10,000 nucleotides of DNA from Candidatus Hydrogenedens sp. Lineage in GTDB: Bacteria > Hydrogenedentota > Hydrogenedentia > Hydrogenedentales > Hydrogenedentaceae. This document shows, one piece after another, positions 1-7,969 of this stretch. The position numbers and the translations under genes are program-made. The notes below the pieces were generated by a model, which ran no database searches, was not told the origin of the DNA, and worked only from the letters and a program-made list of their open reading frames with translations. The stretch spans positions 1 through 10,000 of the forward strand of contig JAIWNQ010000238.1 in NCBI GenBank assembly GCA_020216745.1, given 5' to 3'. Positions within the stretch are counted from its first letter, which is position 1, and each line of letters starts with the position of its first letter.

Positions 1-1236
1 CGTCTTTTTAGCTTGAGCACGACTCATAACACGTCCAGCCCCATGGGCAGCAGAACGCAATGAATCCTCATTTCCTAATCCCCTAACGATATAAGCAGGA
101 CTTGCCATAGACCCTGGAATAATACCTAACTGACCTTGTTCTGCAGGTGTAGCACCTTTACGATGAACAATAACCTCACGACCATCATGAATTTCCTTCC
201 ATGCAAAATTATGGTGATTTTCAACACTCCACAAAATAGGCACACCAAGATTCTTACTTATATGTGTATGGATACATTCATGGTTCGCCTGGGCATATTT
301 CCCCATCAACTGCATAGCCTCCCAGTATTCTTGACCCGTGTGTGAGTCTAAAGATAACCACGCAAGATGTTGAAACTGTTTCGGTAGTTCTGGATGTCGT
401 TGTCTTGCAATCTTACTGTAATATTCACATACCAAAGAACCTGTTCCACGACTACCACTATGGGTTAGAAGTGCCAAATATTTTCCCTTAGCAAGCGGAA
501 GTTCATCTGTGATAACCTCCAAAATTCCAAATTCAACAAAATGATTTCCACTACCACTGGTACCTAATTGGTCCCATGCCTTATCCTTATGCTCACGAGT
601 TACAGGGGAAATATTCCAGTCCAAATCCATGACAGGATGCTGTCTCCGTGGCTTGAATGTAGAACCTACTCCAAATCGTGTTTCCTGTTCAATGGCTTTT
701 TTTAGTCGCGTAGGTTCTTCATCAATAATTTTAGGATGCAACTCGAAAACACTTAGTTTTACCCTGCAGGCAATATCTACACCGACTGCAAATGGGATAA
801 CAGCATTATCAGTGGCTAATACTCCTCCGATAGGCAAACCATAACCCACATGAGCATCAGGCATAAGAGCCCCACGTATCGATACAGGAAGCGAGCAAGC
901 ATTACGTATCTGTTGGATAGATTCCTCGTCAATTTCTGTGCCCCATATCTTAAAAGGTGCTTTGGTTGGTTTTGAAAAATCATCAGAAAATAGTTCTTTA
1001 GTATGAGAAATAACCGTCTGTTGAAATTCAGGCATACTTTGATAAACAGACCGTGCTAATTCACCCCAGAGAGAGTCATTCACAAATGTGCTTGGATTAC
1101 GAATAATAACTCGCAACATCCGTTTTGCCTCTTTTTTAGACATCCCATCTTTTATCGCTTTGTTAAAAGATTGCAGAGCCAACTCTCTTATTGATTTCGT
1201 TGTATATCCTATCTGAATTAATTTTTTTTCTTTCAT
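1..1236 (-). CDS. rtcB: RtcB-family RNA ligase (3'-phosphate/5'-OH splicing-repair ligase), C-terminus off the left edge
   Basis: RtcB joins RNA 2',3'-cyclic-phosphate or 3'-phosphate ends to 5'-OH ends using GTP and Mn2+, in tRNA splicing or RNA repair; it is cytoplasmic. I translated this frame by hand from the ATG at 1234-1236: 412 open codons run to base 1, so the stop lies outside the window. Family landmarks appear in order: GVDIACR with putative metal ligands D154 and C157; GSGNHF with H232; THSGSRG with H259; ENHHN with H341/H342; PGSMASPAY; and AAHGAGRVMSR with H398, which matches the guanylylated histidine. By comparison with full-length RtcB about 60-75 residues are missing. The N-terminus carries about 90 extra residues before the conserved core (from KIWGTEIDEE), and the core has GVDIAC rather than the classical GVDIGC, so this is a divergent RtcB subgroup. 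An AAGG sits 12 nt before the start, which is a long spacing. The Nudix gene ends 57 bp upstream on the same strand. Family certain; substrate unknown. Confidence 0.95.
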   Translation of the reverse strand, partial: MKEKKLIQIGYTTKSIRELALQSFNKAIKDGMSKKEAKRMLRVIIRNPSTFVNDSLWGELARSVYQSMPEFQQTVISHTKELFSDDFSKPTKAPFKIWGTEIDEESIQQIRNACSLPVSIRGALMPDAHVGYGLPIGGVLATDNAVIPFAVGVDIACRVKLSVFELHPKIIDEEPTRLKKAIEQETRFGVGSTFKPRRQHPVMDLDWNISPVTREHKDKAWDQLGTSGSGNHFVEFGILEVITDELPLAKGKYLALLTHSGSRGTGSLVCEYYSKIARQRHPELPKQFQHLAWLSLDSHTGQEYWEAMQLMGKYAQANHECIHTHISKNLGVPILWSVENHHNFAWKEIHDGREVIVHRKGATPAEQGQLGIIPGSMASPAYIVRGLGNEDSLRSAAHGAGRVMSRAQAKKT

Positions 1237-1293
1237 ATCAAAAATCAACCTTGTAGTGAAAAATAAAACTTACCTATTAAAATAACGATATAA

Positions 1294-1812
1294 CTACAAA
1301 CTTTGAATATAGAGGTTTAATAGTTCTCTATGAGCTGTAAATGCCAGCTGTGGAAGTTGGTCATGTAAAAAAAATTGTGCCTCTGAAACGTCACTACCCG
1401 CCTTAATTTCTCCTTTCCAACGGTTAACGACAAAACCCAATACTAAAATAGTACCCGTTTGTTGACTTGGTTGTGCGGAAATCCCTAAAAGTTGAATTTG
1501 TTCCGCAACAAGACCTGTTTCTTCATACAATTCCCGTACTGCCGATTCCTCTGTAGTCTCCCCAAGTTCCATGTACCCTCCTGGAAGAGTCCATTGACCA
1601 AAAGCAGGATAGATTGCCCGTTTCGTAAGAAGTAAATCCTTACCTGTTCTTGTTACAAAACAACATGTCGCAGGAGTCGGATTGTGATAATAAAACCTTT
1701 GACAGGAACTACAAAAAGGACGTGGCTTCTCCCCATCATCTGTAAGTATCAATGCATTCCCACAGACGGCACAAAAACGCCATGGGAACGGCTCAATAAA
1801 ATGTATTGGCAT
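1294..1812 (-). CDS. Nudix hydrolase with N-terminal zinc ribbon
   Basis: This is a 172-residue cytoplasmic pyrophosphohydrolase. Residues 14-37 form a four-cysteine zinc ribbon (C14, C17, C34, C37), followed by YYHNP, the pattern of the zinc-ribbon (Nudix_N_2-like) Nudix group. A textbook Nudix box GX5EX7REUXEEXGU occupies residues 79-101, with R93, E94, E97 and E98 as the Mg2+-binding core; FGQWTLPGG (71-79) precedes it. Members of this group cleave nucleoside diphosphates linked to another moiety (ADP-ribose, NADH, FAD and similar). I see no SQPWPFPxS motif after the box, so it is not a typical NudC NADH/NAD-RNA pyrophosphatase. The start is supported by AAGGA (1820-1824 on the complement) 7 nt before ATG. 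It lies 57 bp upstream of the RtcB gene in the same direction, so co-transcription is plausible. Substrate cannot be read from the sequence. Confidence 0.93.
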   Translation of the reverse strand: MPIHFIEPFPWRFCAVCGNALILTDDGEKPRPFCSSCQRFYYHNPTPATCCFVTRTGKDLLLTKRAIYPAFGQWTLPGGYMELGETTEESAVRELYEETGLVAEQIQLLGISAQPSQQTGTILVLGFVVNRWKGEIKAGSDVSEAQFFLHDQLPQLAFTAHRELLNLYIQSL

Positions 1813-1926
1813 AATCCAATCCTTCTGCCTATTTACAAAATAAATTTAGATTATATTAATATATTATAATTCTTTTTTAATTGTGCCATTTTATTTTTTT
1901 TTAACGATAATAAAAAGGAAGAAACA
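1813..1926. promoter_or_regulatory. Divergent AT-rich promoter region between Nudix and esterase genes
   Basis: This 114-bp gap between divergent genes must contain promoters for both sides. Perfect TATAAT hexamers occur facing right at 1865-1870 and facing left (complement of ATTATA) at 1850-1855, forming an inverted pair 9 bp apart; each is a reasonable distance from its gene. Neither has a convincing -35 at 16-18 bp, and such AT-rich DNA yields TATAAT by chance, so the assignment is weak. The rightward gene has AAGGAAG at 1915-1921, 5 nt from its ATG. Confidence 0.4.
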
Positions 1927-3963
1927 ATGTCATATTTAAAAACATTTTGTATCGGTTGGATAGTGTACTGTTTTGTAGTTATGTTTGTAAATGCAGACGA
2001 ATTGGATTGGAAAGTCCTCTCAAAATATGATAGCGCTATTAAACCAAATGAAATGATGAAAACATACCTAAATCAACAAGCCGAAGAATACTTAAAAAAA
2101 TCAAAAGACGAATCTTCTTATTTCCCTGAAAAGGAAAGTATAGAATCATACAAAAAAGAAAAGAGAGAATTACTATGGAACCTATTAGGAGGTAGACCTG
2201 AACCTACTCCTCTTAATCCCAAAATAATTCGCACAGGACAAAAGAAAACATATCGATATGAGGTTTTACACTTTGAAAGTCGCCCTAATTTCTATGTTAC
2301 GTCCGTTCTATATCTACCATTATCTCCACCACCTTACTCAGCAGTTCTCATTCCTTGTGGGCATTCCTTAGAAGCAAAAGGTTATAAAGAATACCAAAAA
2401 TTAGGAATTCTTTTAGCACAAAATGGAATTTCCGCTTTAATTTATGACCCCCCAGGACAAGGTGAGAGAATCACATTTATCAAAGATAATGGAGAACCTG
2501 ATATTTGGGGAACGACAGAACATACTGTTCTCGGGTTAGGCTGTATTCTTTTAGGAACGAACTATGCACAATATGAGATATGGGACGGGATTAGAGCCGT
2601 TGATTATATTCAGAGTCGAAATGACATCCGAAAAGAAAAAATAGGTTGTAGTGGTAACTCAGGAGGTGGTACCCAAACTGCATATCTTATGGCTATCGAG
2701 CCACGAATTTATGCCTCTGCTCCATCTTGTTATCTTACATCGTGGGAACGGTTATTAAACACTATTGGTCCCCAAGATGCAGAACAAAATATTTTTTCAC
2801 AAATTAAGTATGGTCTTGACCATTCTATGTATCTGTTTTTACATGCTCCAAATCCTGTGCTTATATGCTGTGCCACCAGAGACTTTTTTGATATATCAGG
2901 AACATGGAACACGTTCCGAGAAGCAAAACGATTATATACAAAATTAGGTGTAAATCCCTTATGTGATTTAATCGAGATTAACGAGGAACATGGGCTTAAA
3001 AAAATAACACGTGAAGAAATTGTAGAACGGATGTTATGGTGGTTAGATGGTATCCATAAAGAAGTAGAAGAGCAAATCGACGATTCAGAAATACTTAATA
3101 AAGATGAATATCAAGTATGTTCAGAAGGCAATGTGAAAACCATTCCTAATAACCGTTCCATTTTAGATATAAATAGGGAGCAAGAAAAAGTATTCTCAAA
3201 AGAGAGAGAACAATTTTGGAACACCTCAACATTAGAGCAAAAACAAGCAAAAGTTTCTGAATTAATCAATGCTCCTTTATGGAAAGATGTGTCTCAACCT
3301 GAGATAATCGAGTTTTCAAAATGTAAGTCAAAAGAATTCCCAAACGCAGTATCTATTATCCCTTTTATAATAAAACCAGAAGAAAAAATAGTATTACCTG
3401 GCATTCTTTTCGAATCTACTAAATCACCCGAGAGAGTTATTATTTATACAAACCCAGAGGGTAAACAATCCGAACCTGACCGAATCAATGACTGGTTAAA
3501 ACAAAAAATAAATGTTTTTGCTGTGGACTTAAGAGGTTCAGGAGAAACACTACCAACTCCAAGCAATAATGATATAACAAGAACTGTGGGTCTTGGATGG
3601 GAAGATGTCTTCCGTGCTTATCTTATCGGAAAATCCTATGTCGGGATGCGAGTTGTAGATTATTTCTCAATAATTAAATATGTAAAAACAAAATACAAAG
3701 ATAATGTCAAGATAAACATTGATGCATCAGGTGTTTTATGTGTTCCCGCTATTCATGCAGTATTTTTACTTTTACCGAATGAGATTTCAATGACGTTGCG
3801 AGGTTTAACATCGTGGAAACAAATTATTGATAATCCAAGAATACAAGGACAAATTACAAATGCAGTTCATGACGCCTTAAAATGGTATGATATACCCCAA
3901 TTAATATCAACAATAGATAGTACAAGGATAAATATCCTTGCTTCTGAAGTTCCAACCTTTTAA
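1927..3963 (+). CDS. Exported acetyl-xylan-esterase-like protein with two alpha/beta-hydrolase lobes
   Basis: This 678-residue protein is probably exported: residues 1-23 are a hydrophobic signal peptide, with possible cleavage after VNA (23). The first lobe (about 85-380) is an intact alpha/beta hydrolase close to the acetyl xylan esterase/dienelactone hydrolase group: strand and turn LIPCGHS (141-147), DPPGQGE (174-180), nucleophile elbow GNSGG with S245, a likely acid D319 or D322 in TRDFFD, and H355 in EEHGL. The second lobe (about 440-670) has a hydrolase-like pattern, including VDLRGSGET (533-541), but its elbow position reads DASGV (599-603) rather than GxSxG and I see no matching catalytic His. 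It is probably structural or substrate-binding. The likely role is removing acyl groups from polysaccharides or related esters in the periplasm or outside the cell, which is a family inference. A good Shine-Dalgarno (AAGGAAG) precedes the ATG by 5 nt. The barrel gene follows after 14 bp, probably in one transcript. Fold and export are strongly supported; the substrate is not. Confidence 0.88.
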   Translation: MSYLKTFCIGWIVYCFVVMFVNADELDWKVLSKYDSAIKPNEMMKTYLNQQAEEYLKKSKDESSYFPEKESIESYKKEKRELLWNLLGGRPEPTPLNPKIIRTGQKKTYRYEVLHFESRPNFYVTSVLYLPLSPPPYSAVLIPCGHSLEAKGYKEYQKLGILLAQNGISALIYDPPGQGERITFIKDNGEPDIWGTTEHTVLGLGCILLGTNYAQYEIWDGIRAVDYIQSRNDIRKEKIGCSGNSGGGTQTAYLMAIEPRIYASAPSCYLTSWERLLNTIGPQDAEQNIFSQIKYGLDHSMYLFLHAPNPVLICCATRDFFDISGTWNTFREAKRLYTKLGVNPLCDLIEINEEHGLKKITREEIVERMLWWLDGIHKEVEEQIDDSEILNKDEYQVCSEGNVKTIPNNRSILDINREQEKVFSKEREQFWNTSTLEQKQAKVSELINAPLWKDVSQPEIIEFSKCKSKEFPNAVSIIPFIIKPEEKIVLPGILFESTKSPERVIIYTNPEGKQSEPDRINDWLKQKINVFAVDLRGSGETLPTPSNNDITRTVGLGWEDVFRAYLIGKSYVGMRVVDYFSIIKYVKTKYKDNVKINIDASGVLCVPAIHAVFLLLPNEISMTLRGLTSWKQIIDNPRIQGQITNAVHDALKWYDIPQLISTIDSTRINILASEVPTF

Positions 3964-3977
3964 TGAAGTGATTATAA

Positions 3978-4817
3978 ATGTCTAAAAAACATTCAAATAT
4001 AATACAGGCACTATTTATATTCTTTTCTCTTATTTTTTTATTAAATAATAAAGCAACTTCTAATGAACAGGCCAACGAAGAAAAAATGTCATGTGAATTA
4101 ACATCAGAAGAATTTGAGAATAGCCGTTGGTTCTGGTTCGTTAGTTTGGTGAATCCATACCCAAAAATGGAAAGTGAAAAACCTGTTAAAGAATTGTTTG
4201 ACCCTATGATGGGATTTTTTGCCCCAGACCAGAAACCTGTAAAAACCGTGAGCGATTTTAGGGATGACCATTTAATTTGGGCACCTCATGCAGGATTTGG
4301 TTACCAGATAAATTCAAAATGGACGGTAACAGCACAGGGTGGGGGAGAAGGAGGAAAAATTCGAACAAAACAAACTCATCCTTCAATATTATTAATGCCA
4401 TTACATACAGACTTTGAAATTCAACGAGGTGCTTTTTATCTTGGGTCTGGTGTTCACTATTCACCATGGGGGGCACCAGAGCACCGAGATTTTAGTTCGT
4501 GGAAAGAACGAATTAAAGCCACTCGTCCATACCTTTCTACTTCTCTCACATATACCTATGCTACTTATGATGCTAAAGTTAAAGTAAAATTCCGACCGTT
4601 TCTGTATTTGGTAGATTTAGATTTATCAGATGAATGGCATACAGTTAGTTTAGATACCAATATTGGTTTTGAGGTTCCACTTAATAAAAGAGATGAATTT
4701 GTATTTTCATTTGGCTATTCGAAGTTTGCCCAACTTAATGAAGATTTCGATAGTTTTACATTTACAGTCGAATTTAAACGCTACCTTCAAAAGAAAAAGA
4801 CACAAAAACAAGACTAA
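3978..4817 (+). CDS. Exported probable outer-membrane beta-barrel protein, family not recognised
   Basis: I do not recognise this 279-residue protein. Residues 1-26 form a signal peptide (charged MSKKH, hydrophobic core 9-22, possible cleavage near A26). From about residue 100 to the end it is rich in alternating polar/hydrophobic stretches with many aromatics and glycines, for example HAGFGYQINSKWTVTAQ (104-120), LSTSLTYTYATYDAKVKVKF (186-205), FVFSFGYSKF (241-250) and a final FTFTVEFKRYL (260-270). These read as antiparallel beta strands of a small outer-membrane barrel, and the last strand followed by a short charged tail fits that picture. It begins 14 bp after the esterase stop with only a weak GAAG upstream, so it probably depends on the esterase transcript. 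An ATG overlapping the esterase stop (3963-3965) is not the start, because its frame hits TGA after two codons. The pairing suggests a surface partner for the esterase, such as a channel or anchor. Function is unknown. Confidence 0.75.
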   Translation: MSKKHSNIIQALFIFFSLIFLLNNKATSNEQANEEKMSCELTSEEFENSRWFWFVSLVNPYPKMESEKPVKELFDPMMGFFAPDQKPVKTVSDFRDDHLIWAPHAGFGYQINSKWTVTAQGGGEGGKIRTKQTHPSILLMPLHTDFEIQRGAFYLGSGVHYSPWGAPEHRDFSSWKERIKATRPYLSTSLTYTYATYDAKVKVKFRPFLYLVDLDLSDEWHTVSLDTNIGFEVPLNKRDEFVFSFGYSKFAQLNEDFDSFTFTVEFKRYLQKKKTQKQD

Positions 4818-4953
4818 TTAAAGCCTATTCATCCAGAATAGTTAAAATAAAACCCATTAACCCAACACGTGACAAAACACTTTTGCCTGCATTTAACATT
4901 TCAGTTCACGAAATTAAAAACATGATATTTTTCAGAAAATTGGGAAAATAAAA
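4818..4953. other. Convergent intergenic gap with one weak hairpin
   Basis: This 136-bp gap separates the 3' ends of the barrel gene (plus) and the Pat-like gene (minus). The only structure I can see is a 6-bp inverted repeat, CTATTC at 4825-4830 and GAATAG at 4836-4841, with a 5-nt loop. No T-run follows on either strand, so a terminator call is not justified. No gene is visible in the gap. Confidence 0.5.
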
Positions 4954-7686
4954 TCAATTTAAAATCAGTTCCGCTATAAACTCCTGCCCCGTCGGTTTCT
5001 TTAAAACAAAACCTAACTTAGCACATACCCTCAACATAGCCCGATTTTCAGGTAATATTGTCCCATATAAACGATGAACACCTTCAGTACGAGCAATTTG
5101 TATTAAACGTCTCAACATTTCTGTTCCTAAACCATGACCTTGAAACAGGTCACTAATCATCAACGCAAATTCTGCATCTTGTGTCCCATAAATTTTTACT
5201 ATCCTACCCACTCCTAATATTGCATTTTCACCTGTTTCCTTATTTTTCTCTACCGCAACTAATGCAATACTACGGTCATAATCTACAAAACATATTTCTG
5301 TAAGACGTTCATGTTGGGTACGGACATGAAGTGGCTGGAGTTGAAAATATCTAAAATAAACTGTGTTATCACTTAGTGTTTCATGAAAACGAATCATTAA
5401 ACTTTCATCTTCAGGACGTATAGGCCTAAGAATAATTTCATTGCCCTTTCGTGATGTCCAACTAAAAGTATATTCATTAGGATATGGCCTTATAGCCAAT
5501 TTTGGAAAAGACTCTATTGGTGTATCTATCGGATAAAGCAAAATAGAGGCATTCAACGCTACAATTCGTTTCGGTGAAATAACTATCGGATTTAGTTCCA
5601 TTCCCTGAATTAATCGCTGTTCACAGATAAGATAACTAAATTGGACAAGTAAACGTTCTAACTCCTCCAAATTAAAGCCTTTACAAATTTTACCTTCCTT
5701 TAATGATTTATAAATGTTTGTATCTTCTATCATTCTACGGGCTAATGTCGTATTTAAGGGTGGTAACCCTGTCGCTCTATCCTCAAAGATAGATAACATT
5801 TTTCCACCTGAACAAAAATATATATAAGGACCAAATAGCGGGTCTACATGGCTTCCAATGCAAATCTCAATCCCATCTCTTGGAACTAATGGTTGCACCG
5901 CTATCCCTGGGAATGCACATGCTTCTTTCCCATCCGTAACGAAATCAAGTAAAGAACGAAATGCTTTACGAACCGCCTTTTCATCATGCAGATTAAGTAG
6001 AACACCACCCGGGTCCGCAGATACTTTCCCCGAAAGAAGAACTCGACGCAAAACTACTGGATAACCTATGTTCTTAGCAATATGAACTGCTTCTGTTTCA
6101 TCATGAGCAATATGAGTCTCAATTAGATTAATTCCATAACTTGCCAGAACATCCCGTGTAGCTGATGGAGGTAAAATGCTTTGACCCTGCCGTACTGCAT
6201 ATTCGATGGTATTTTTGGCAAGAATTTTATTTGAAAGATGTTCACTGGTTTCCTCATGCGCACTTGGAGTTTCATAAAGTCCCTTTAATTGATAAGAGTA
6301 ATGCCACATCGAAAGGAAAATCCTCGCCGCAATATCAGGATAATCCAATGTAGGTATTCCCGCATTATTCAATGCCTGTTGCCCATCCTCCACTTTATAA
6401 CCACCCATCCAGCTCGCAAGGATAGGCTTTTTCATCGGATTTTTCACCTTGATTAATTCTTCGGCTGTTTCTAATGGCTTGGTCATAACTTGAGGCGTTA
6501 AGATAACTAAAAGTCCGTCCGCATTCTCGTCTTTCAAAACAATCTCCGCTGATTGTGCATATCGTTTAGGGTCTGCATTCGCTAATAAATCAATCGGATT
6601 GTCATGATTCCAATAAGGTGGCAAAATCTGATTTAACTCTTCCATGGTCTTTTCAGATAGCGAAGCTATTTTCCCACCCATAGATACAAGAGCATCTGTA
6701 GCTAAAATACTTGGTCCAGCCGCATTACTAATTATGGCAAGTCGATTCCCTTTAGGTCGCGGTTGTTTCCCTAACACAATAGCCATATCAAATAACTGTT
6801 GAATATTATCCACACGCAATACACCACATCTTTTTAAAGCCGCTGAAAATACCTCATCACTACATTGCTCTCCACCCACATAATAAGGTGTATTTCTTGC
6901 TAATTTCGCACCTAATTCCGTTCTACCCCCCTTTAATAAAATAATGGGTTTATGCAAAGCAACCTCACGTGCCGCAGAAAGAAAAGAACGAACATCACCC
7001 AACGCTTGCATGTATATAACAATACTTTTCGTATAAGGGTCATCACCTAAATAATAAATTAAATCAGCCCAATTTACATCCACCATCGTCCCAAAAGAAA
7101 CAAATTTACTAAAACCCACCTTTACATGAAAACTCCAATCTAAAATAGCCGCTCCAACCGCACCGCTCTGAGTAATAAAACCTACAGTCCCTTTTGATGC
7201 TATATGAGGTGCAAACGCTGAATTCAACCCTATAATGGGATTCATAATTCCTAAACTATTCGGACCAATGACTCGGATTTTGTTCGGATAAATAATATTC
7301 TTAATTTCTTCTTCAAGTGCTTTCCCTGCTTCTCCTGTTTCACTAAAACCCGCCGAAATAATGATACATCCTTTTACTGAGCAACGAATACATTCCTTAA
7401 TAATATTAGGAACAGTTTGAGCAGGTGTTATGATAATCGCAAGATCTATAGGTTCTGGAATAGAACCAATATCTGGATAAGCCAACATCCCTAAAACCTG
7501 ATGACGATTAGGATTTACCGCATATACCGTCCCCCCAAACGGATTACTAATCAGATTCCACAACACTGTCCGTCCCACGCTATCCAGTTTGTCTGTTGCA
7601 CCAATCACTGCTACAGCACGGGGCATAAAAAAAGCATCCAATGGATGTCGTATTTCTTCATCTACACGAATCGGTTGTATCGACAT
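4954..7686 (-). CDS. Pat-like protein lysine acetyltransferase: acyl-CoA-synthetase-like region fused to GNAT domain
   Basis: This 910-residue cytoplasmic protein has the layout of bacterial Pat (PatZ/YfiQ), which acetylates lysines of targets such as acetyl-CoA synthetase. In order: CoA-binding Rossmann-type domain (about 16-150, with AVIGATD 26-32 and [11 protein letters not shown] 140-150), succinyl-CoA-ligase-like regions (about 165-300 and 310-460), ATP-grasp domain (about 495-715, with MELNP 696-700), and C-terminal GNAT acetyltransferase (about 750-905). The GNAT acetyl-CoA loop is QGHGLG (849-854), and E839 in AEFALM matches the glutamate thought to act as general base in Pat. Active ADP-forming synthetases have a phosphohistidine in SHTG; here the aligned stretch is [10 protein letters not shown] with N265, so acyl-CoA synthesis is unlikely and the region is probably a CoA/acetyl-CoA sensor, as in Pat. 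Its length is close to that of Pat (about 890). It has its own promoter (7717-7745) and is divergent from the SCP2 gene. Target proteins are not visible here. A GNAT-fused acetate-CoA ligase is the less likely alternative. Confidence 0.9.
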   Translation of the reverse strand: MSIQPIRVDEEIRHPLDAFFMPRAVAVIGATDKLDSVGRTVLWNLISNPFGGTVYAVNPNRHQVLGMLAYPDIGSIPEPIDLAIIITPAQTVPNIIKECIRCSVKGCIIISAGFSETGEAGKALEEEIKNIIYPNKIRVIGPNSLGIMNPIIGLNSAFAPHIASKGTVGFITQSGAVGAAILDWSFHVKVGFSKFVSFGTMVDVNWADLIYYLGDDPYTKSIVIYMQALGDVRSFLSAAREVALHKPIILLKGGRTELGAKLARNTPYYVGGEQCSDEVFSAALKRCGVLRVDNIQQLFDMAIVLGKQPRPKGNRLAIISNAAGPSILATDALVSMGGKIASLSEKTMEELNQILPPYWNHDNPIDLLANADPKRYAQSAEIVLKDENADGLLVILTPQVMTKPLETAEELIKVKNPMKKPILASWMGGYKVEDGQQALNNAGIPTLDYPDIAARIFLSMWHYSYQLKGLYETPSAHEETSEHLSNKILAKNTIEYAVRQGQSILPPSATRDVLASYGINLIETHIAHDETEAVHIAKNIGYPVVLRRVLLSGKVSADPGGVLLNLHDEKAVRKAFRSLLDFVTDGKEACAFPGIAVQPLVPRDGIEICIGSHVDPLFGPYIYFCSGGKMLSIFEDRATGLPPLNTTLARRMIEDTNIYKSLKEGKICKGFNLEELERLLVQFSYLICEQRLIQGMELNPIVISPKRIVALNASILLYPIDTPIESFPKLAIRPYPNEYTFSWTSRKGNEIILRPIRPEDESLMIRFHETLSDNTVYFRYFQLQPLHVRTQHERLTEICFVDYDRSIALVAVEKNKETGENAILGVGRIVKIYGTQDAEFALMISDLFQGHGLGTEMLRRLIQIARTEGVHRLYGTILPENRAMLRVCAKLGFVLKKPTGQEFIAELILN

Positions 7687-7716
7687 AAATATAAACCCAA
7701 GTCATTTATTTATTTT

Positions 7717-7745
7717 ATTTTACGTTAACATAATCCATTATTCAA
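7717..7745 (-). promoter_or_regulatory. Sigma-70-type promoter for the Pat-like gene
   Basis: On the minus strand, TTGAAT (complement of 7740-7745) and TAAAAT (complement of 7717-7722) are separated by exactly 17 bp. This gives four of six matches to the -35 and five of six to the -10 consensus. The expected transcript start would lie about 25 nt before the ATG at 7684-7686. The leader contains no strong Shine-Dalgarno; TTGGG is the closest. Confidence 0.55.
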
Positions 7746-7787
7746 ATCAACACATTTTCCCTGCGTCCTCAGCAACAATCTAACCCA

Positions 7788-7850
7788 GTCCTTACCATCC
7801 TTTTTGTCTGACCTACCCGACCTATCCAACTTGTCCGACTCGTCCGATTC
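7788..7850. repeat. Degenerate 9-bp tandem repeat, about seven units
   Basis: Seven consecutive 9-mers stay in phase: GTCCTTACC, ATCCTTTTT, GTCTGACCT, ACCCGACCT, ATCCAACTT, GTCCGACTC, GTCCGATTC. The consensus is roughly RTCCGACYT. The last five (7806-7850) are the clearest and the first two are weak. The repeat lies between the divergent Pat-like and SCP2 genes and ends just before a TATAAT at 7852. Neither strand offers a credible reading frame here, so it is non-coding. It is locally richer in C+G than its surroundings. Function unknown. Confidence 0.6.
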
Positions 7851-7857
7851 CTATAAT
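7831..7857 (+). promoter_or_regulatory. Possible promoter for the SCP2 gene at the edge of the tandem repeat
   Basis: A perfect TATAAT (7852-7857) follows TTGTCC (7831-7836; four of six to TTGACA) with a short 15-bp spacer. If used, the -35 lies inside the 9-bp repeat and the transcript would have a leader of about 105 nt before the SCP2 start. The short spacer makes this tentative. Confidence 0.3.
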
Positions 7858-7916
7858 ACGCACCTATCCATTTGAAATCCAATATCTACATAAGTTACAT
7901 TTATATGTTGTAAATG

Positions 7917-7969
7917 CTGTGAGCGAGTCTCACAGTTAAAACTTAACCCATACTGAGGGAGGTTTAACT
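7917..7969 (+). promoter_or_regulatory. Structured leader and Shine-Dalgarno of the SCP2 gene
   Basis: Three elements are packed ahead of the ATG. A perfect hairpin has CTGTGAG (7917-7923), loop CGAGT, and CTCACAG (7929-7935). Directly abutting it, GTTAA (7935-7939) can pair with TTAAC (7943-7947). The very strong ribosome-binding stretch GAGGGAGG (7955-7962) sits 7 nt before the start. TTAACC (7943-7948) can alternatively pair with GGTTTAA (7961-7967, one bulged T), which would cover the end of the Shine-Dalgarno. The two pairings of 7943-7948 exclude each other. The inverted repeats are visible directly; any regulatory use, or use as a protein operator, is inference. Confidence 0.4.

Noticed and set aside
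136..345. Plus-strand open frame of 69 residues near the left edge
   Set aside because: It is antisense to the RtcB segment containing ENHHN and other invariant motifs, with no domain of its own.
629..844. Plus-strand open frame of 71 residues opposite the RtcB gene
   Set aside because: It lies wholly antisense to a clearly conserved RtcB core and shows no recognisable protein features.
1294..1812. Assignment of the Nudix protein as NudC
   Set aside because: The zinc ribbon and Nudix box are present, but the SQPWPFPxS motif after the box that marks NudC is missing and the protein is much shorter.
4825..4841. Short inverted repeat CTATTC/GAATAG between convergent genes as a bidirectional terminator
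   Set aside because: The stem is only 6 bp, AT-rich, and is not followed by a T-run on either strand.
4954..7686. Annotation as an active acetate-CoA ligase (ADP-forming)
   Set aside because: The phosphohistidine position is Asn265 and a C-terminal GNAT domain is fused, which fits Pat better.
7501..7783. Two overlapping plus-strand open frames running from the Pat-like gene start into the intergenic region
   Set aside because: They overlap the conserved CoA-binding N-terminus and the promoter of the Pat-like gene, and the translations look random.
7788..7850. 9-bp tandem repeat as a short CRISPR array or a coding three-residue repeat
   Set aside because: There are no spacers between the units, so it is not CRISPR. 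Although 9 bp is three codons, no start codon, Shine-Dalgarno or sustained open frame supports translation.
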